DNA from: Dipteris shenzhenensis
Lineage: Eukaryota; Polypodiophyta; Polypodiopsida; Gleicheniales
NCBI GenBank assembly: GCA_047967505.1
Contig: CM106539.1
Strand: one strand, 5' to 3'
DNA: 64,000 nucleotides
Below, piece after piece: positions 10,431-22,600 of this stretch. Each line of letters starts with the position of its first letter. Positions within the stretch are counted from its first letter, which is position 1. A program made the position numbers and the translations under genes. Below the pieces are notes generated by a model. The model had not been told where the DNA came from and ran no database searches. It was given only the letters and a program-made list of their open reading frames with translations.

Positions 10431-11924
10431 ATGCACAACTCAAGTCCGTATGATGATACTAGTGCTAGGTGCTCCCCCAAATGTAAGCATCTAGAGGAGA
10501 GGTCTAGTAGAGATATGAGTGCTCAAACAGGTAGGGATGATGCTGCATCTGAGTTGGATGGGATAGAGAAATCAAAAAAAGGCAAGGCACCGGGCACACA
10601 ATCCTATGCAGTGGAGATTTTGGCACACAAAATCCGAGTAGGTTTCTCTCCTCGGGAGATGGAGGAGTCTAGGCTATTGCATGTGGAGATCGAGCGTCAC
10701 GCAAAGGAAATCGAGAAGAAAGGATGGATGGAGGCTAGCAAACGTCACTCCGTGACATTCAAAATTCTCCTAGAGGAAGTCATGCCTGAGCTGGAAAGGT
10801 TGGCATGAGGTGGGGTCTACCTGTTCTTTAGCAGACATTCTCCATCATTGGATGAACTACAACAGATCCTAACATATGAATTTGATCTATCTCACGATGC
10901 CTACTTAGCCAAATTCCTAAGAAAAGGTTTCTTTCTTATCCGTTGTTTCTCGAAACCAGTACGCAATGATATGCTAGGGAGGCCCTTCATGTACGTGAGA
11001 GCGATGGTTTTGGCAATCCCTTGGAGCCCCTCTTTCTCCATTGATGAGTTTTTGTTCCATGACTGCCCGATATGGATTGAGTTCCCGAGCCTTCCCCAGT
11101 TGTTGGGAGATACCATCGAAAAGTTGGCAACAATGCTGGGTAGAATCTTGCTCATTCCACCCGTAGCCTAGAGACCCATTTCATAGGAAAAGGGTATGGA
11201 TTCTGTGGGATAGGGCATAGCCAACGTCGGACTTCATGAAGCCTAGCTCTCGAGAGGCCTCAAGCTCCCAATCCAGGTTAAATTTGGCCTCTTTCCTGAT
11301 GCATGTTTTATCTATAGGAAAGTTGGCCATTTTGCTAGAGCTTGCCATGATAAACCAGCAAACACGGCCTTGGCAAGAGGTGACAAGACGGTCCAAGACC
11401 CATCCACGAAGGAGGAAGGAAAAGATGCCACAAGTGACCTCAAGACCTCTTAGGACACACCGATGATTCCGTCAAGCAATTGAGAGGTCGATTCGGAGGA
11501 TGTCATGGAGGTCGTCCTATCAGTCAATAGATGGAAGATTGTCAAAAAAAAAAGTAAGTCTATCCGAGAGGCTCTTTCCATGCATGGCATCCCTAAGAAG
11601 CAAGTTAAAGAAGAAAATATGGATCCTTATCCCTCGGCAGGGATGCTTTTGGACACTCAACCAACCCATCTGGTGCCGATCTCTTTGCAAGCGTCTTCCA
11701 ATGATGAAGAGGAGACCCTCCCCGATGTGAACCACAAAAAGAGAGTGCTTGAAGATAAGAAGAGAGAGGAGAAAGTTCAAGGTGAGGGTAATGGGCTGCA
11801 AAAAATTCCAACCACACGTAGCCTCACTAAGAGGCTCAAGGACGTGGCAAGGAGTGCCAAGATGGCCACGGACAATAGATTTAACTTCTTTAAAGATGTT
11901 TATAAGTCCTCAGAGGAAAGTTAG
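10431..11924 (+). pseudogene. LINE ORF1 remnant, DUF4283-like nucleic-acid-binding protein
   Basis: Three open pieces lie in the same frame (10431-10808, 10848-11171, 11505-11924) separated by stops. The middle piece carries the plant LINE ORF1 signature: a GFFLIRCF segment, then PWSPSFSIDEF, then PIWIEFPSLPQLL and LGRILL. This matches the DUF4283 fold that binds element RNA. The last piece is lysine-rich. I see no CCHC knuckle. It would have acted as the RNA chaperone for the LINE. Confidence 0.75.
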
Positions 11925-11956
11925 GGGGGGTGAGAGATGCAAGGAGAGAATCCAAG

Positions 11957-14447
11957 TGATGTTGTGGAATGTGAGAGGGTGCTACGGGAAATCCAATTAA
12001 AGAGGATGCCTAGAGGTAGTCAGAAAATTCAAACCACATGTGGTAATGAGAGATCAAATGTGGGTCGAATGATGATTTTTGGTTTGCATGCAAGAAGTTG
12101 GGATTCAATGTGTTTGTAAATTTCTCATTTAGAGGTCGAGGAGGCACAACGATCCTCTTGCACCAATCTCTTAAGGTGAAGGATGAGTTCAAAGATGAGG
12201 ACGGGTTGTTTGATTGCGGTCTCAGCCTTAATTGATGATTTCCAAGTAGGGTTTGCATGTGTTTATGCTCTAAACGCCCTGGTGGAGAGAGCTAATTTGA
12301 CCTTAATTCTAAGCTAGAGAGTGAACACTGGTTGGTGGGAGGAGATTGGAATTTCACTAAAGGTGTGGAAGATAGATCCCATACCACAACCTACTCCACC
12401 CCGTAGGAGCGTGAGTCATGGGATGAAGTGGTGCTCAACAAAGGGCTAGTTGATTGCATTGAGTTCGATTAGGAAAGGCTGCAAGGCTTCACTTGGTTGA
12501 ATCATAGACTTGATGCTGACTTCAGATCAAGAAGGCTTGATCACATCTATGCAGTAGATGAAGGGTGGTGGATGCATGCACCCATGGAGGGTGTTGTAGA
12601 TGGGCCTCTTGGACCATGTGCCAATGATATGGAGATTCTTTGTTCCATCCTCCAAGTCTAAGCTGATTGACATCCCGTTTGTTTTCAACAAAAAGTTTTT
12701 GAGGTCAAGAAAATTCTGTAAACTCATCAAGGAATAATGGATGAAGGAACAAGAGGGAAATTTGGATCCTAGTGCAAGGTGAGACAATGCAATAAGGAGG
12801 ATACACATCAAGGCCAAAGACTGGGATAGGGAGTACATGCACAGCAAATGAGAGTCGGCTAAAGAGCTTGAATCTACCCGGAGATATCTTGGCACACCCA
12901 TTGGTCTAGGGTGACCCTCCGCCAAAGATTCAACTGGTTCCTAGAAAAAATCAAAGCCAAGCTGAGGCCATGGCATGGTCTAAGCTTGGGATGGAATGGT
13001 CGTAAGCTGGTTATTCAACACATCCTGTCGGCGGCGACCACCTACATTGCCTCTATTTGGCAATTCTCTAAGTGTCAATGGCAAGAAGTGGAGAGGCTTT
13101 TCCGTGCTTTCCTGTGGATAGATGAGGGCAAAAGGAGACGGATGCACTACATCCCTTGGGAACCAATGAAGCTCCCAAAGAACCAGGGAGGGCTGGGCCT
13201 TCCTAACATCAGAAGACATAATATTTCTCTCTTGAGTAAGTGGCTCCCGCACCTGTTTTCGAGCCCCTACCCTTGGGTGGAAATCATAATTAACTTTGTT
13301 GAAACTAGCCGGTCTAAATTGGTGGGCACTTGGAAGGAGATCTCCCATGGTACCATATGATCATTTTTTACTTTCCCCTCAAGATAGTAGGCTCAGACCT
13401 CATCACAAGTCTAGTGGTGGCTTGGAAGGAATGCAGTGATCAATTAAGGTGGAAGGGGAGGCAGGGCCTGAGAGGTGATGCTAGCTTGGCAGAGTCTATT
13501 TGGTGGAGTCGTGCTTTCAAACAGGAGCCGTTTTCTCTTCACGACCTCCTGCATGCCTACAATATGTATAGGAAAGGTCTGAGGACATGGGGTGACATAT
13601 GGAACTCAAGATCCACAAATTGGCTACCCCTTGATCAACTATGGACTAGATGTTGGCTAAACCAAGGTGAATCTAACCTATTGATTGTTGTGATGGAGTG
13701 AATCCCAGACGACTGGCCAACTAATTGCATTTCCTCCTCTGAGGGTCACCAAACCCAGTGGCTCATGGGGAGGACAGGTCTAAACCGCCTCTCAGCGAGG
13801 ATTGTCTACAGATACCTTGAGACAATGGGGCCTTGATTTGCAAGAGTTAACAAGAAATGGTAGGTGAGAAGAGGCCATGTTTGGTGGCAGAATAGATTCA
13901 TAGATATTTGGAAGCACTGTGGGGTAGGGAAGGCTAGCTTCTTGCTTTGGAAGATTATTAATTTATGGCTGCCTGTCAGAGGGTCGCTTGTGAAACATAT
14001 CCCTATTTTTCCAATTTGCCCACTATGTGGTAAGCTATGGAAGCCCTGAAACATTTGTTTTGGTCTTGCCTGGTTACCAGAGAGGTTTGGGGTAGAATGG
14101 AAACTACAATCAGAAAGGCTGGGGTCATGTCTTAGTTTTATCTTAAAGGAAGATGGAGGATGGTTCTCCTTGGGGAACCCTTTAGACTCCCCTCCACCCT
14201 CCTGGCTGCCTAGCAATATGTTCGTGCAGCTATGTGCCTCTCCATTTGGGATATGAGAAACCGCTTGGCCTTCAAGGTCCAAATCATGCTCGGCTATAGG
14301 GAATCATCCATAATAGCTATGGTCAAGGTGAATATCAGGGATCTCGGTATGATGTTAGGGGAGAAATCCCTAGTGACTAGTCACTGTCTCCTCACAACAT
14401 TGGCTCCTTTGTCTAAACAGTTACATCTCCTTGCTCTAACAGCATAA
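11957..14447 (+). pseudogene. LINE ORF2 remnant: endonuclease, RT thumb and zf-RVT, RT core deleted
   Basis: The endonuclease start LWNVRGCYG is at about 11961-11990. Further endonuclease motifs are RGRGGTTILLHQ (about 12132), GGDWNFT (about 12330) and RLDHIYA (about 12533). At about 12880 the frame jumps to YLGTPIG, which normally lies after the YXDD active site. The RT thumb/connection is then open at 12911-13360. A zf-RVT region with CPLCGKLW ends near 14049. Frames shift at least twice and stops are frequent. The missing stretch corresponds to most of the RT catalytic domain. Confidence 0.82.
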
Positions 14448-14532
14448 ACCATGGGTGTCCCCCCTTGTAGTCGGCCCAATTTTGTACTTGGTCTTTTTTT
14501 GAGGCATGATCAGCCCTTTAATATATCCGACA

Positions 14533-14561
<29 letters not shown>

Positions 14562-14563
<2 letters not shown>

Positions 14564-14577
14564 GGGCACTTGGAGAG
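14562..14577. repeat. Right target-site duplication of the LINE
   Basis: Exact repeat of 10332-10347. It lies directly after the TA-repeat tail. Confidence 0.93.
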
Positions 14578-14896
14578 TGTAGAATATAAAAGCGAGTAGT
14601 ACTTGACTCCTAAAGCTAACTAAGGTGTTTGGTGGTAGTACCATTAGCAATGAAGCACCTTGGGGAAAATAGAGGGCCACTTTGAAGCCCTCAATTGACT
14701 AGTGGAATGGAGGATAGGTCAATGGTGGAAGGGGGTGGCAGCCTCTATTCAATTTTGCACATGGGTGCACTTGTGTTTAGACATTTACTCTCAAATGGGA
14801 GATTGCACCTCCAAACATTTGTACATGCAACCAATGGCCATCCCCTTAGGGATGATGTGAAACCTACAACTTGCAATCTTTAGAGGCTTTTCCTTG
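14578..14896. other. Short flank without recognisable content
   Basis: No domain-bearing frame or repeat seen. It separates the LINE from the left end of the candidate giant transposon. Confidence 0.6.
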
Positions 14897-14900
14897 AACT
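14897..14900. repeat. Candidate 4-bp target duplication AACT (left)
   Basis: AACT abuts the left terminal repeat. The same four bases abut the right terminal repeat at 43040-43043. Four bases alone would be weak evidence; they gain weight from the perfect 26-bp inverted repeat. Confidence 0.55.
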
Positions 14901-14926
14901 AACACCTATTTCATTAATTTTGGACT
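14901..14926 (+). repeat. Left terminal inverted repeat
   Basis: This 26-bp sequence is perfectly inverted at 43014-43039, 28 kb away. If the first flanking base is included the match is 27 bp (14900-14926 with 43014-43040), but then the flanking AACT duplication is lost. Confidence 0.7.
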
Positions 14927-14956
14927 TTTTGTGTTGTTTTTGGACGAAGCCCAAAA

Positions 14957-15060
14957 ATCCTTCCCAAATGAAAACTTTACTTTGTGAAAATATCCTTCCC
15001 AAATCAAAATTTTACTTTCTGAAAATATTCTTCCCAAATCAAAAGTTCACTTTGTGGCAC
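14957..15060. repeat. Three 35-bp subterminal direct repeats
   Basis: Three units begin at 14957, 14992 and 15027, each with the core CTTCCCAAATCAAAA and TTTACTTT(G/C)TG. Arrays of this type near transposon ends often bind transposase. Here that is inference from position only. Confidence 0.75.
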
Positions 15061-15480
15061 TATCATATTCACATAAAAATATTGTTTTTTCAATCTATAC
15101 TTTTGCACCAACATGCAAGAATTTGAAATAATCCTATATTAGAAATTCTAGCTATATCTAAGTTATTTGTTAATTTAATTATTTGTAATATTTTTCCTTG
15201 ACATTTTTCCTTGATGTGATAAATTTATAAATCCATGAAAGGAGACTTAAATATTTCATGAAAATAACATTGTCACTCGCAATATGCACAAAATTTTTAA
15301 AACTTTTAATAAATAGAGAAAAGACATGATGCCATAAGACCCAAGTTTTGTATTGAACCAAAGAGGTATAATAGCAATTATAGCTATTATTATATGATTA
15401 CATTGAGAGACGTTGTTCTCAGCTAGAGTCTTTATATCCAAAATGATATAGATTGAACATATGTTTACAATTTAAATTGT
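15061..15480. other. AT-rich stretch without recognisable content
   Basis: No gene, structural RNA or clear repeat seen. Base composition is strongly A/T. Confidence 0.5.
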
Positions 15481-15908
15481 TGCTCTTAAAGACCCTCAAT
15501 TCGTGTCATCTGCATAATTTGACTCCCCATTGTCTTATTGCTCAATGTCACAACAGTCCCTTGCCAGGTGCCATCTGCATAATTTGACTCCCACTTGTCT
15601 TACCAAGCCTTGCCCCTTGGGTGCATTGACTCCACATTGTCTTATTGCTCAATGCGATAGTCCCTTGCCAGGTGCCATCTGCATTAACTCCCTATTGTCT
15701 TGCCAAGCCTTGACCCTTGGGTGACATCCAGTGTAAAATACAGGTGCCATCTACATTAACTCCCACAAGTTATCTTGCCAAGCCTTGCCCCTTGGGTGCA
15801 TTGACTCCCCATTGTCTTATCGCTCAATGTGATAGTCCCTTGCCAGGTGCCATCTGCATCAACTCCCTATTGTCTTGGCAAGCCTTGACCCTTGGGTGAC
15901 ATCCAGTG
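15481..15908. repeat. Degenerate tandem repeat, about 175-bp period
   Basis: The block around GCCTTGCCCCTTGGGTGCAT at 15607 recurs at 15782 with the following 125 bases largely conserved (CAATGTGATAGTCCCTTGCC in both). A shorter related unit precedes it at 15525-15600. Open frames here are by-products of the repeat. Confidence 0.8.
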
Positions 15909-16026
15909 CATATTTTGACTCTCATTTGACATAGGAGGTGATGACTCTGATTATAATTGTCTTGGATTGGCTTCTTGCCTAGTACCCAAATAAAATCCTT
16001 CAATGGACTTCAATACAAAGCTTTAA

Positions 16027-19000
16027 TCATGGACATTCTTCATTTGCACTGTCTCCTTCTACTTCCTCAATGGCGAGCATCCTTAAAAATTCGTGTATAT
16101 GCAAAATAGTTTGCTGTGGTATTTTTATTTTTCCTTCTACCTCATATCCCATGCGCTTCTTTGATTTCTTTGCCCTTGAATGCCAAGACACTATGATTGT
16201 CTCCGTCGAAACTTGAGAGACCGCTTCGTCATTTGGGACCCACTCCTTCATTATACAATTAGTATACAATGTGTTGTTATCCATATTCTCCTTCCTGCCC
16301 TTTGGCTCATACCATACCGCTGTAAATGTTGTAGCTCTCCCTTGGTCATCTCTTTGCACATCAACTACTTTTGCAACCCAAAACTTCACATTCTCATATT
16401 CATCATCCGATGGCCGAACCACAACAAAACAATTGACCTCTATATCTCCTTGTGGCATAAACTCTCTCTTCTTCGGTCCACAATATGGACGTGGGAGTAA
16501 TGATACAAATTCATTTTCAAAGACTGGAGCTGGGTGCAAATCGTTATGAACATTTGGCCAAAACATATTGCATTCTTCCTTGACATCCTTTGAGCCTCAC
16601 ATTCTCTTAAGGTCCTTTATTAAATTTCGTGTCTTGTTAATTACAGTGGTAGTGTGTTCTCTCCAAGTAGGCTTCGAATCAGGATATCTCCGAAGCATTT
16701 CCTCTTTGTATGTAATAAATGCTTTTAATCCTTCTATTTCACAGTTAGACCTCTCATTGAATTCTTGTATAGGAGCCCATGTTGGATACCTTTCCTTGTT
16801 GGGAATTGAAGTTAAGAGACTGTAAGGTTCTTCAGGTTCCCATTTTGTATCATGAGAATACTGTTGCCATTGCATTACGGGTTTTTCATCTTTTAAAAAA
16901 AAACGAAAGTAGTGTGGATTGGTATGACCTGTCAATGCATCACCACTCGTTTGTATGAAAGGTAGAATGAAGCTCTTCCAATCATACATTCTTTCGAGCC
17001 TCTCACATACTGTACTTTCCTTACGACCACCAACTTGCCTGCCACATCTTCTTACCAAGTCATCTATTGTCTCCACATCCTTGCATTTAAGCTCCCTTGA
17101 GACTGTGCTAAAAACCTGATCGATATCCTCATGTGTATGCCCAACATACAAAAATCCACATTCGACCTCATTGAAGATTCAATGAGCAACTAGCATGGAG
17201 CAGAATGCAAACATGAGTACATTCTTATTTTCTCGCCAGCAATTATCAGCTTGTATTCTCAAAGTCGGTGGTAGGCAATCTTTTTTTGCATGTACATTGC
17301 GAATTGCCTTCATAATAGATGTTACAACTTGATTGCTATCATGTAGATGCAAGGAATCAATCCATATATCTGCAAAGAACTTAATTCCATGCAGTAACAC
17401 TCCACATAGATGTGTCTTTAGAAAGTGCTTTACTTGTAATTTAGATGGAGTGGCAACAAAACGAGGCAATGTTGTTGTATTCTGATCCATGCCATCTACA
17501 ATAAGGCACATGTAGTCATCGGGATGCGAAATAGCTTGCTCCTTCCAAAATGCATATTTTTGTTTGGAATGTCGAATAAGGTCATGATGAGATTTTTGGT
17601 TTTTTTTGTATAATTCCCTTTGATTTGGACATGTTGCACTCTCAATCACTCGCTTTAAATCATCACAGACATTGCACTTTGACATTTTTTGCCTCCTTGG
17701 GATTTTAACATATCCAAAGTTCTTCTTCCAAAGAGTATACAAAGTATGAGAAGAAGCTATGGCATCCCCTCTTTGCCTTTGCTTTTCTGCAATAGAGTCA
17801 CATACTTCGAGCTTTGTCAAGCCCATTGCAAGGTGCATTTCAGTGATCGCATCACCGTTAGGGAGTTTGGTAGATATATGGGGTTGAGGTAAAGCATTTT
17901 CATGTATGAAGTCTTGCAAAATTGTTGCTGCCCTGACAGTTGAGATTCTTGATTTGGACCTTCCTCTATTACTGTGAATGCTAAATTTGTTGCCGCCCTT
18001 TGCCTTACTAACTAAATCCCAATATGTACCATGGGATAATCCAGTAATATTGCGATATGCCTTATTGCAAATCCTTTTTCCATTTACGAGAGGTTTTACC
18101 TTTTGCCTTGAACTTAGCCTTTTATTGCCATTCTGAAGAAAGCAAGAGAGACTTGTGAGAAGGTATTCATTTCTTTCGCTTCCTCTTCTTTGCCACACGT
18201 GTCCTCTACATTCCCTGATGTCTGCAAGATCAATGAAGCACATACATCTTCGCTTGCAACATAGATATCCCAATGCATTTAACATGTTCTCCTCCTTCAT
18301 TACTCTCTTCCTCTTTGGTTGCTTTTATGGATCTGCCTGGATTTGCTTTCTCTTCATGCATATGTATGACCGTTTTCGTTCCTTGTGCACGTTGTTATCT
18401 GTATTTATGCACTTCTTCTCCTCACATTTGTTTGTAACCAAGCATCCATGATTGGTCGTTGCATCCTTGTCCATATCACAATCAAAGTTAAATATTGAAT
18501 AATCCTCTGTTGATCTCATCCTCGTTTTTAACATACTCTTAGGACCATTCAATGAATTCAATATTCTATGAGAGTATTGAGAACCTTGAAACTCTTCCAC
18601 TCCTGAGAGAACATCACTCATTGGGACATCTTGCATGGCTTTCACAAATCCACAAGCTTGATTGACACCAGGTTTGTTAATATGCATGAACTCATCCACA
18701 CTTGACAAGGCATCACTATTGAAACCTTTGCCCTTCTCACTGTGCAAGAATTCATCCACCCCAGATAAGGCTTCGCTTCTAAAATCATTTTGTTTCTCAG
18801 AACCAATGAACTCATCCACTCCAGATAAGATGTCACTTCTATAATTGAGTATATTGAAATCATCCACATTTGAAGTGATAGAGCCTGGCACATGGGCACA
18901 CTTTTTAGGTCCTTTGATATTGTAGTATACCTTGTCTTTATCATTGAAAACCACGTGCCTCTTTCTCATGTTTAAAAATTGCATGCTCCATCTCATATTC

Positions 19001-19521
19001 TTGCCTACCTCATAGTAGGGATCACATAAGGATGTTATGTTATCAACCATACCATCATCAGTGACTTTTAGAATCCTCATCTATGCAAATGACCATTGCT
19101 CCACTTGTTCAAATCCCAATACTTCACCTTCTGCTACAGTCTTATTTGCAAATGATCTCATTTGTAAAATGTCCCCTATAGTAAAATCCAAGGTGGTGCA
19201 CTTTGTATTATTGATAATGTCTGTTGCATAAGTCTCATCTTTGTCCCATGCTATAAATGATTTGTTGGATGTATTGTAGGGCATAACATCTCCAAGTGTT
19301 TCCATATCTCCACATTTATACTTTAGCTCAACATGTGCGCTAAGAATCTTTGATACACTAACTACCACCTTATCTTCGCCAAGTCTTCGAAAGTGGCAAA
19401 TTGAATTGGGATCACTATCATGGATTGTAGCAAATGCAACTACTTCTCTTTTGCTACATAAAATCACATCCATCCCTGGAACAAAATCTATAGCCATCTC
19501 CTTTGTGAGATTCCTTCGCAA
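16027..19521 (-). pseudogene. DDE-like transposase-type gene of the DUF7869 kind, one frame with four in-frame stops
   Basis: Five consecutive open segments (19521-19081, 19080-18325, 18300-17179, 17151-16597, 16566-16027) lie in one reading frame of 1165 codons. It is broken only by TAG (19081), TAA (18325), TGA (17179) and TGA (16597), with no frameshift. The centre shows KCNVCDDL (a CxxC site near 17660), VDGMDQN (about 17485), QADNCWRENKN (about 17230) and, just past the third stop, VGHTHEDIDQ (about 17135). These recall the uncharacterised family labelled DUF7869, from memory and without a search. The Asp/Asn/Glu-Asp pattern suggests an RNase H-like DDE nuclease fold. The N-terminal quarter has four copies of an LSGVDEF repeat. 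The C-terminal 180 codons resemble a small chromatin-reader-like beta domain, unidentified. It lies near the left end of the candidate transposon and reads outward. Confidence 0.7.
18590..18835 (-). repeat. Four-fold 20-residue repeat inside the transposase-like frame
   Basis: The motif (A/I/V)LS(G/S)V(D/E)EF followed by an SEK-type tail recurs. Three copies have exact 60-bp spacing (DEF codons near 18807, 18750 and 18690) and a fourth, longer-spaced copy (VEEF) lies near 18590. It is acidic and serine-rich, so probably a disordered linker or interaction motif. Confidence 0.8.
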
Positions 19522-19620
19522 GCAAGCTGCAGTAGCAACAATTACATAAATATTAGTCTCTTTTTAATAATCTACTCATTTATTATAATTTTTAATTAGT
19601 ACTTAATTTATTGGTGGGAG

Positions 19621-22600
19621 AAGTTATCCGATCAAGTACTCATCAGATGGACATGCCAAGTTATCCTTTGCATGGTCGATATAGCATTAAATACTATTTT
19701 TGCTCTAGTGTCATGCACATCCGTAAAAAAACACGATCCTGCTAGGTATGTTATCCAGTCAAGCACTTATGGGATGGGTGTGCCACTTTGCATGTAAGTC
19801 AATTCCACATAGTTGAAGGTGTGTGCAAAGTATTGTGCCCATCGGATATGCTTTGCATTGTCGATCAAGCATAAAACACCGTTTTTGCTTTAGTGTCATG
19901 CACAACCATGAAAAAACACGGTCCTAAGTGTGTTAATCAAACAAGTACTTATTGGATGGGGGCTCCACTTTTCACGCAAGTCTGTTTCAACTAGGTTGAG
20001 ATGCATGCAAAGTATTGACACCATCGGATATGCTCTGCATGGTCGATTACACATTATACAACGTTCTTCCCGTAGTGATATGCACATCTGCAAAAAAACA
20101 CGCCCTTAGGTATGTTATGTAACCAAGTACTACTTATCGGATGGATGTGCCTCTTTGACAAAATTTCAATACCACCTAGGTTAAGGTGTAGGAAAAGTAT
20201 TGTTCCCATCGGATATGCTTTGCATGGTCGATCGAGCATTAAATACTATTTTTGCTCTAGTGTCATGCACATTTGTAAAAAAAACACGTTGCTAGGTGTG
20301 TTATCCGATCAAGTACTTATATGATGGGAATGCCACTTTGCATGTAAGTCAATTCCACCTGGTTGAAGGTGTGTGTAAAGTATTGTGCCCATCGGATATG
20401 CTTTGCATTGTAGATCAAGCATAAAACACCGTTTTTGCCTTAGTGTCATGCACAACCATGAAAAAACACGGTCCTAGGTGTGTTATTCAAACTAGTACTT
20501 ATCGGAGGGGGGCTCCACTTTGCACGCAAGTCCGTTTCAACTACGTTGACGTGCGTGCAAATTATTGTCACCATCGGATATGCTTTGCATGGTCGATCAT
20601 GCCTTATACACCATTTTTTCTCTAGTGATATGCACATCCGCAAAAAAACACGCCCTTAGGTGTGTTATTTGACCAAGTACTTATCGAATGGGTGTGCATC
20701 TTTGCGAACATTTCTATACCACCTAGTTTGAGGCATGATCGATCGAGCAATAAATACTATTTTTGCTCTAGTGTCATGCACATCCGTAAAAAAACACGCT
20801 GCTAGGCATGTTATCCGATCAAGCACTTATGGGATGGGAGTGCCACTTTGCATGTAAGTCAATTCCACCTAGTTGAAGGTGTCTGCAAAGTATTGTGCCC
20901 ATCGGATATGCTTTGCATCATCGATCAAGCATAAAACACTGTTTTTGCCTTAGTGTCATGCACAACCATGAGAAAACACGGTCCTAAGTGTGTTAATCAA
21001 ACAAGTACTTATCAGATGGGGGCTCCAGTTTGCACATAAGTCCGTTTCAACTAGGTTGAGATGTGTGCAAAGTATTGTCACCATAGGATATGCTCTGCAT
21101 GGTCGATTACGCATTATAGAACGTTTTTCCCGTAGTGATATGCACATCCACAAAAAAACATGCCCTTAGGTATGTTATCTGACCAAGTACTTATCGGATG
21201 GGTGTGCCTCTTTGAGAACATTTCAATACCACCTAGGTTAAGGTGTAGGAAAAGTATTGTGCCCATCGGATATGCTTTGCATGGTCGATCGAGCATTAAA
21301 TGTCATTTTTACCTTAGTGTCATGCACATCCGTAAAAAAACACGCTGCTAGGTGTGTTATCCGATCAAGTACTTATGCGATGGGAATGCCACTTTGCATG
21401 TAAGTCAATTCTACCTAGTTGAAGGTGTGTGTAAAGTATTGTGCCCATCAGATATGCTTTGCATTGTCGATCAAGCATAAAACACCGTTTTTGCCTTTGT
21501 GTCATGCACAACCATATAAAAACACGGCCGTAGGTGTGTTATTCAAATAAGTACTTATCGGATGGGGGCTCCACTTTGCACGCAAGTCCATTTCAACTAC
21601 GTTGAGGTGCATGCAAAGTATTGTCACCATCGGATATGCTTTGCATGGTCGATCACGCATTATACACCATTTTTTCCCTAGTGATATGGACATCCCCAAA
21701 AAAACACGCCATTAGGTGTGTTATCTGACCAAGTACTTATCGGATGGGTGTGCCTCATTGAAAACATTTCAATATCACCTAGGTTGAGCATACGAAAAGT
21801 GTTGTTCCCATCGGATATCCTTTGCATGGTCAATCGAGCATTAAATACTATTTTTGCTCGTGTCCTGCACATCCGTAAAAAAACACGCTACTAGGTATGT
21901 TATCCGATCAAGCACTTATGGGATGGGCGTGCCACTTTGCATGTAAGTTGATTCCACCTAGTTGAAGCTGTGTGCAAAGTATTATGCCCATTAGATATGC
22001 TTTGCATTGTCGATCAAGCATAAAACACCGTTTTTGCCTTAGTGTCATGCATAACCATGAAAAAACACGGTCCTAGGTGTGTTATTCAAACAAGTACTTA
22101 TCGGATGGGGGATCCACTTTTCACGCAAGTCCTTTTCAACTACGTTGAGGTGCATGCAAAGTATTGTCACCATCGGATATGCTTTGCATGGTTTATCACG
22201 CATTATACACCATTTTTTCCTGAGTGATATGCACATCCACAAAAAAACACGCCCTTAGGTGTGTTATCTGACCAAGTACTTATCAGATGGGTGTGCCTCT
22301 TTGAGAACATTCCAATACCACCTAGGTTGAGGTGTACGAAAAGTGTTGTGCCCATCGGATATCCTTTGCATGATCGATCGAGCAATAAATACTATTTTTG
22401 CTCTAGTGTCATGCACATCTGTAAAAAAACGCACTGCTAGGTATGTTATCCGATAAAGCACTTATGGGATGGGAGCGCCACATTGCATGTAAGTCAATTC
22501 CACCTATTTGAAGGTGTGTGCAAAGTATTGTGCCTATCGGATATGCTTTGCATTGTCGATCAAGCATAAAGCACTGTTTTTGCCTTAGTGTCATGCACAA

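Larger units (their letters stand above)
10348..14561 (+). mobile_element. Degenerate L1-type LINE with TA-repeat tail
   Basis: This is a 4.2-kb non-LTR retrotransposon bounded by the 16-bp duplication. It contains ORF1 remnants (10431-11924) and ORF2 remnants (about 11957-14450): an endonuclease, then the C-terminal part of reverse transcriptase and a zf-RVT domain. The RT fingers and palm, including the catalytic FADD region, are absent. The 3' end carries a (TA)n run (about 14538-14561) instead of poly(A). Numerous stops show it is dead. The presence of ORF1 suggests a near-complete 5' end, so the RT gap is an internal deletion rather than 5' truncation. Confidence 0.9.

Noticed and set aside
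16027-19521. Stop-codon reassignment or readthrough as explanation of the four in-frame stops
   Set aside because: All three stop codons are involved, and the intact genes in the window end at normal stops. Nonsense decay is simpler.
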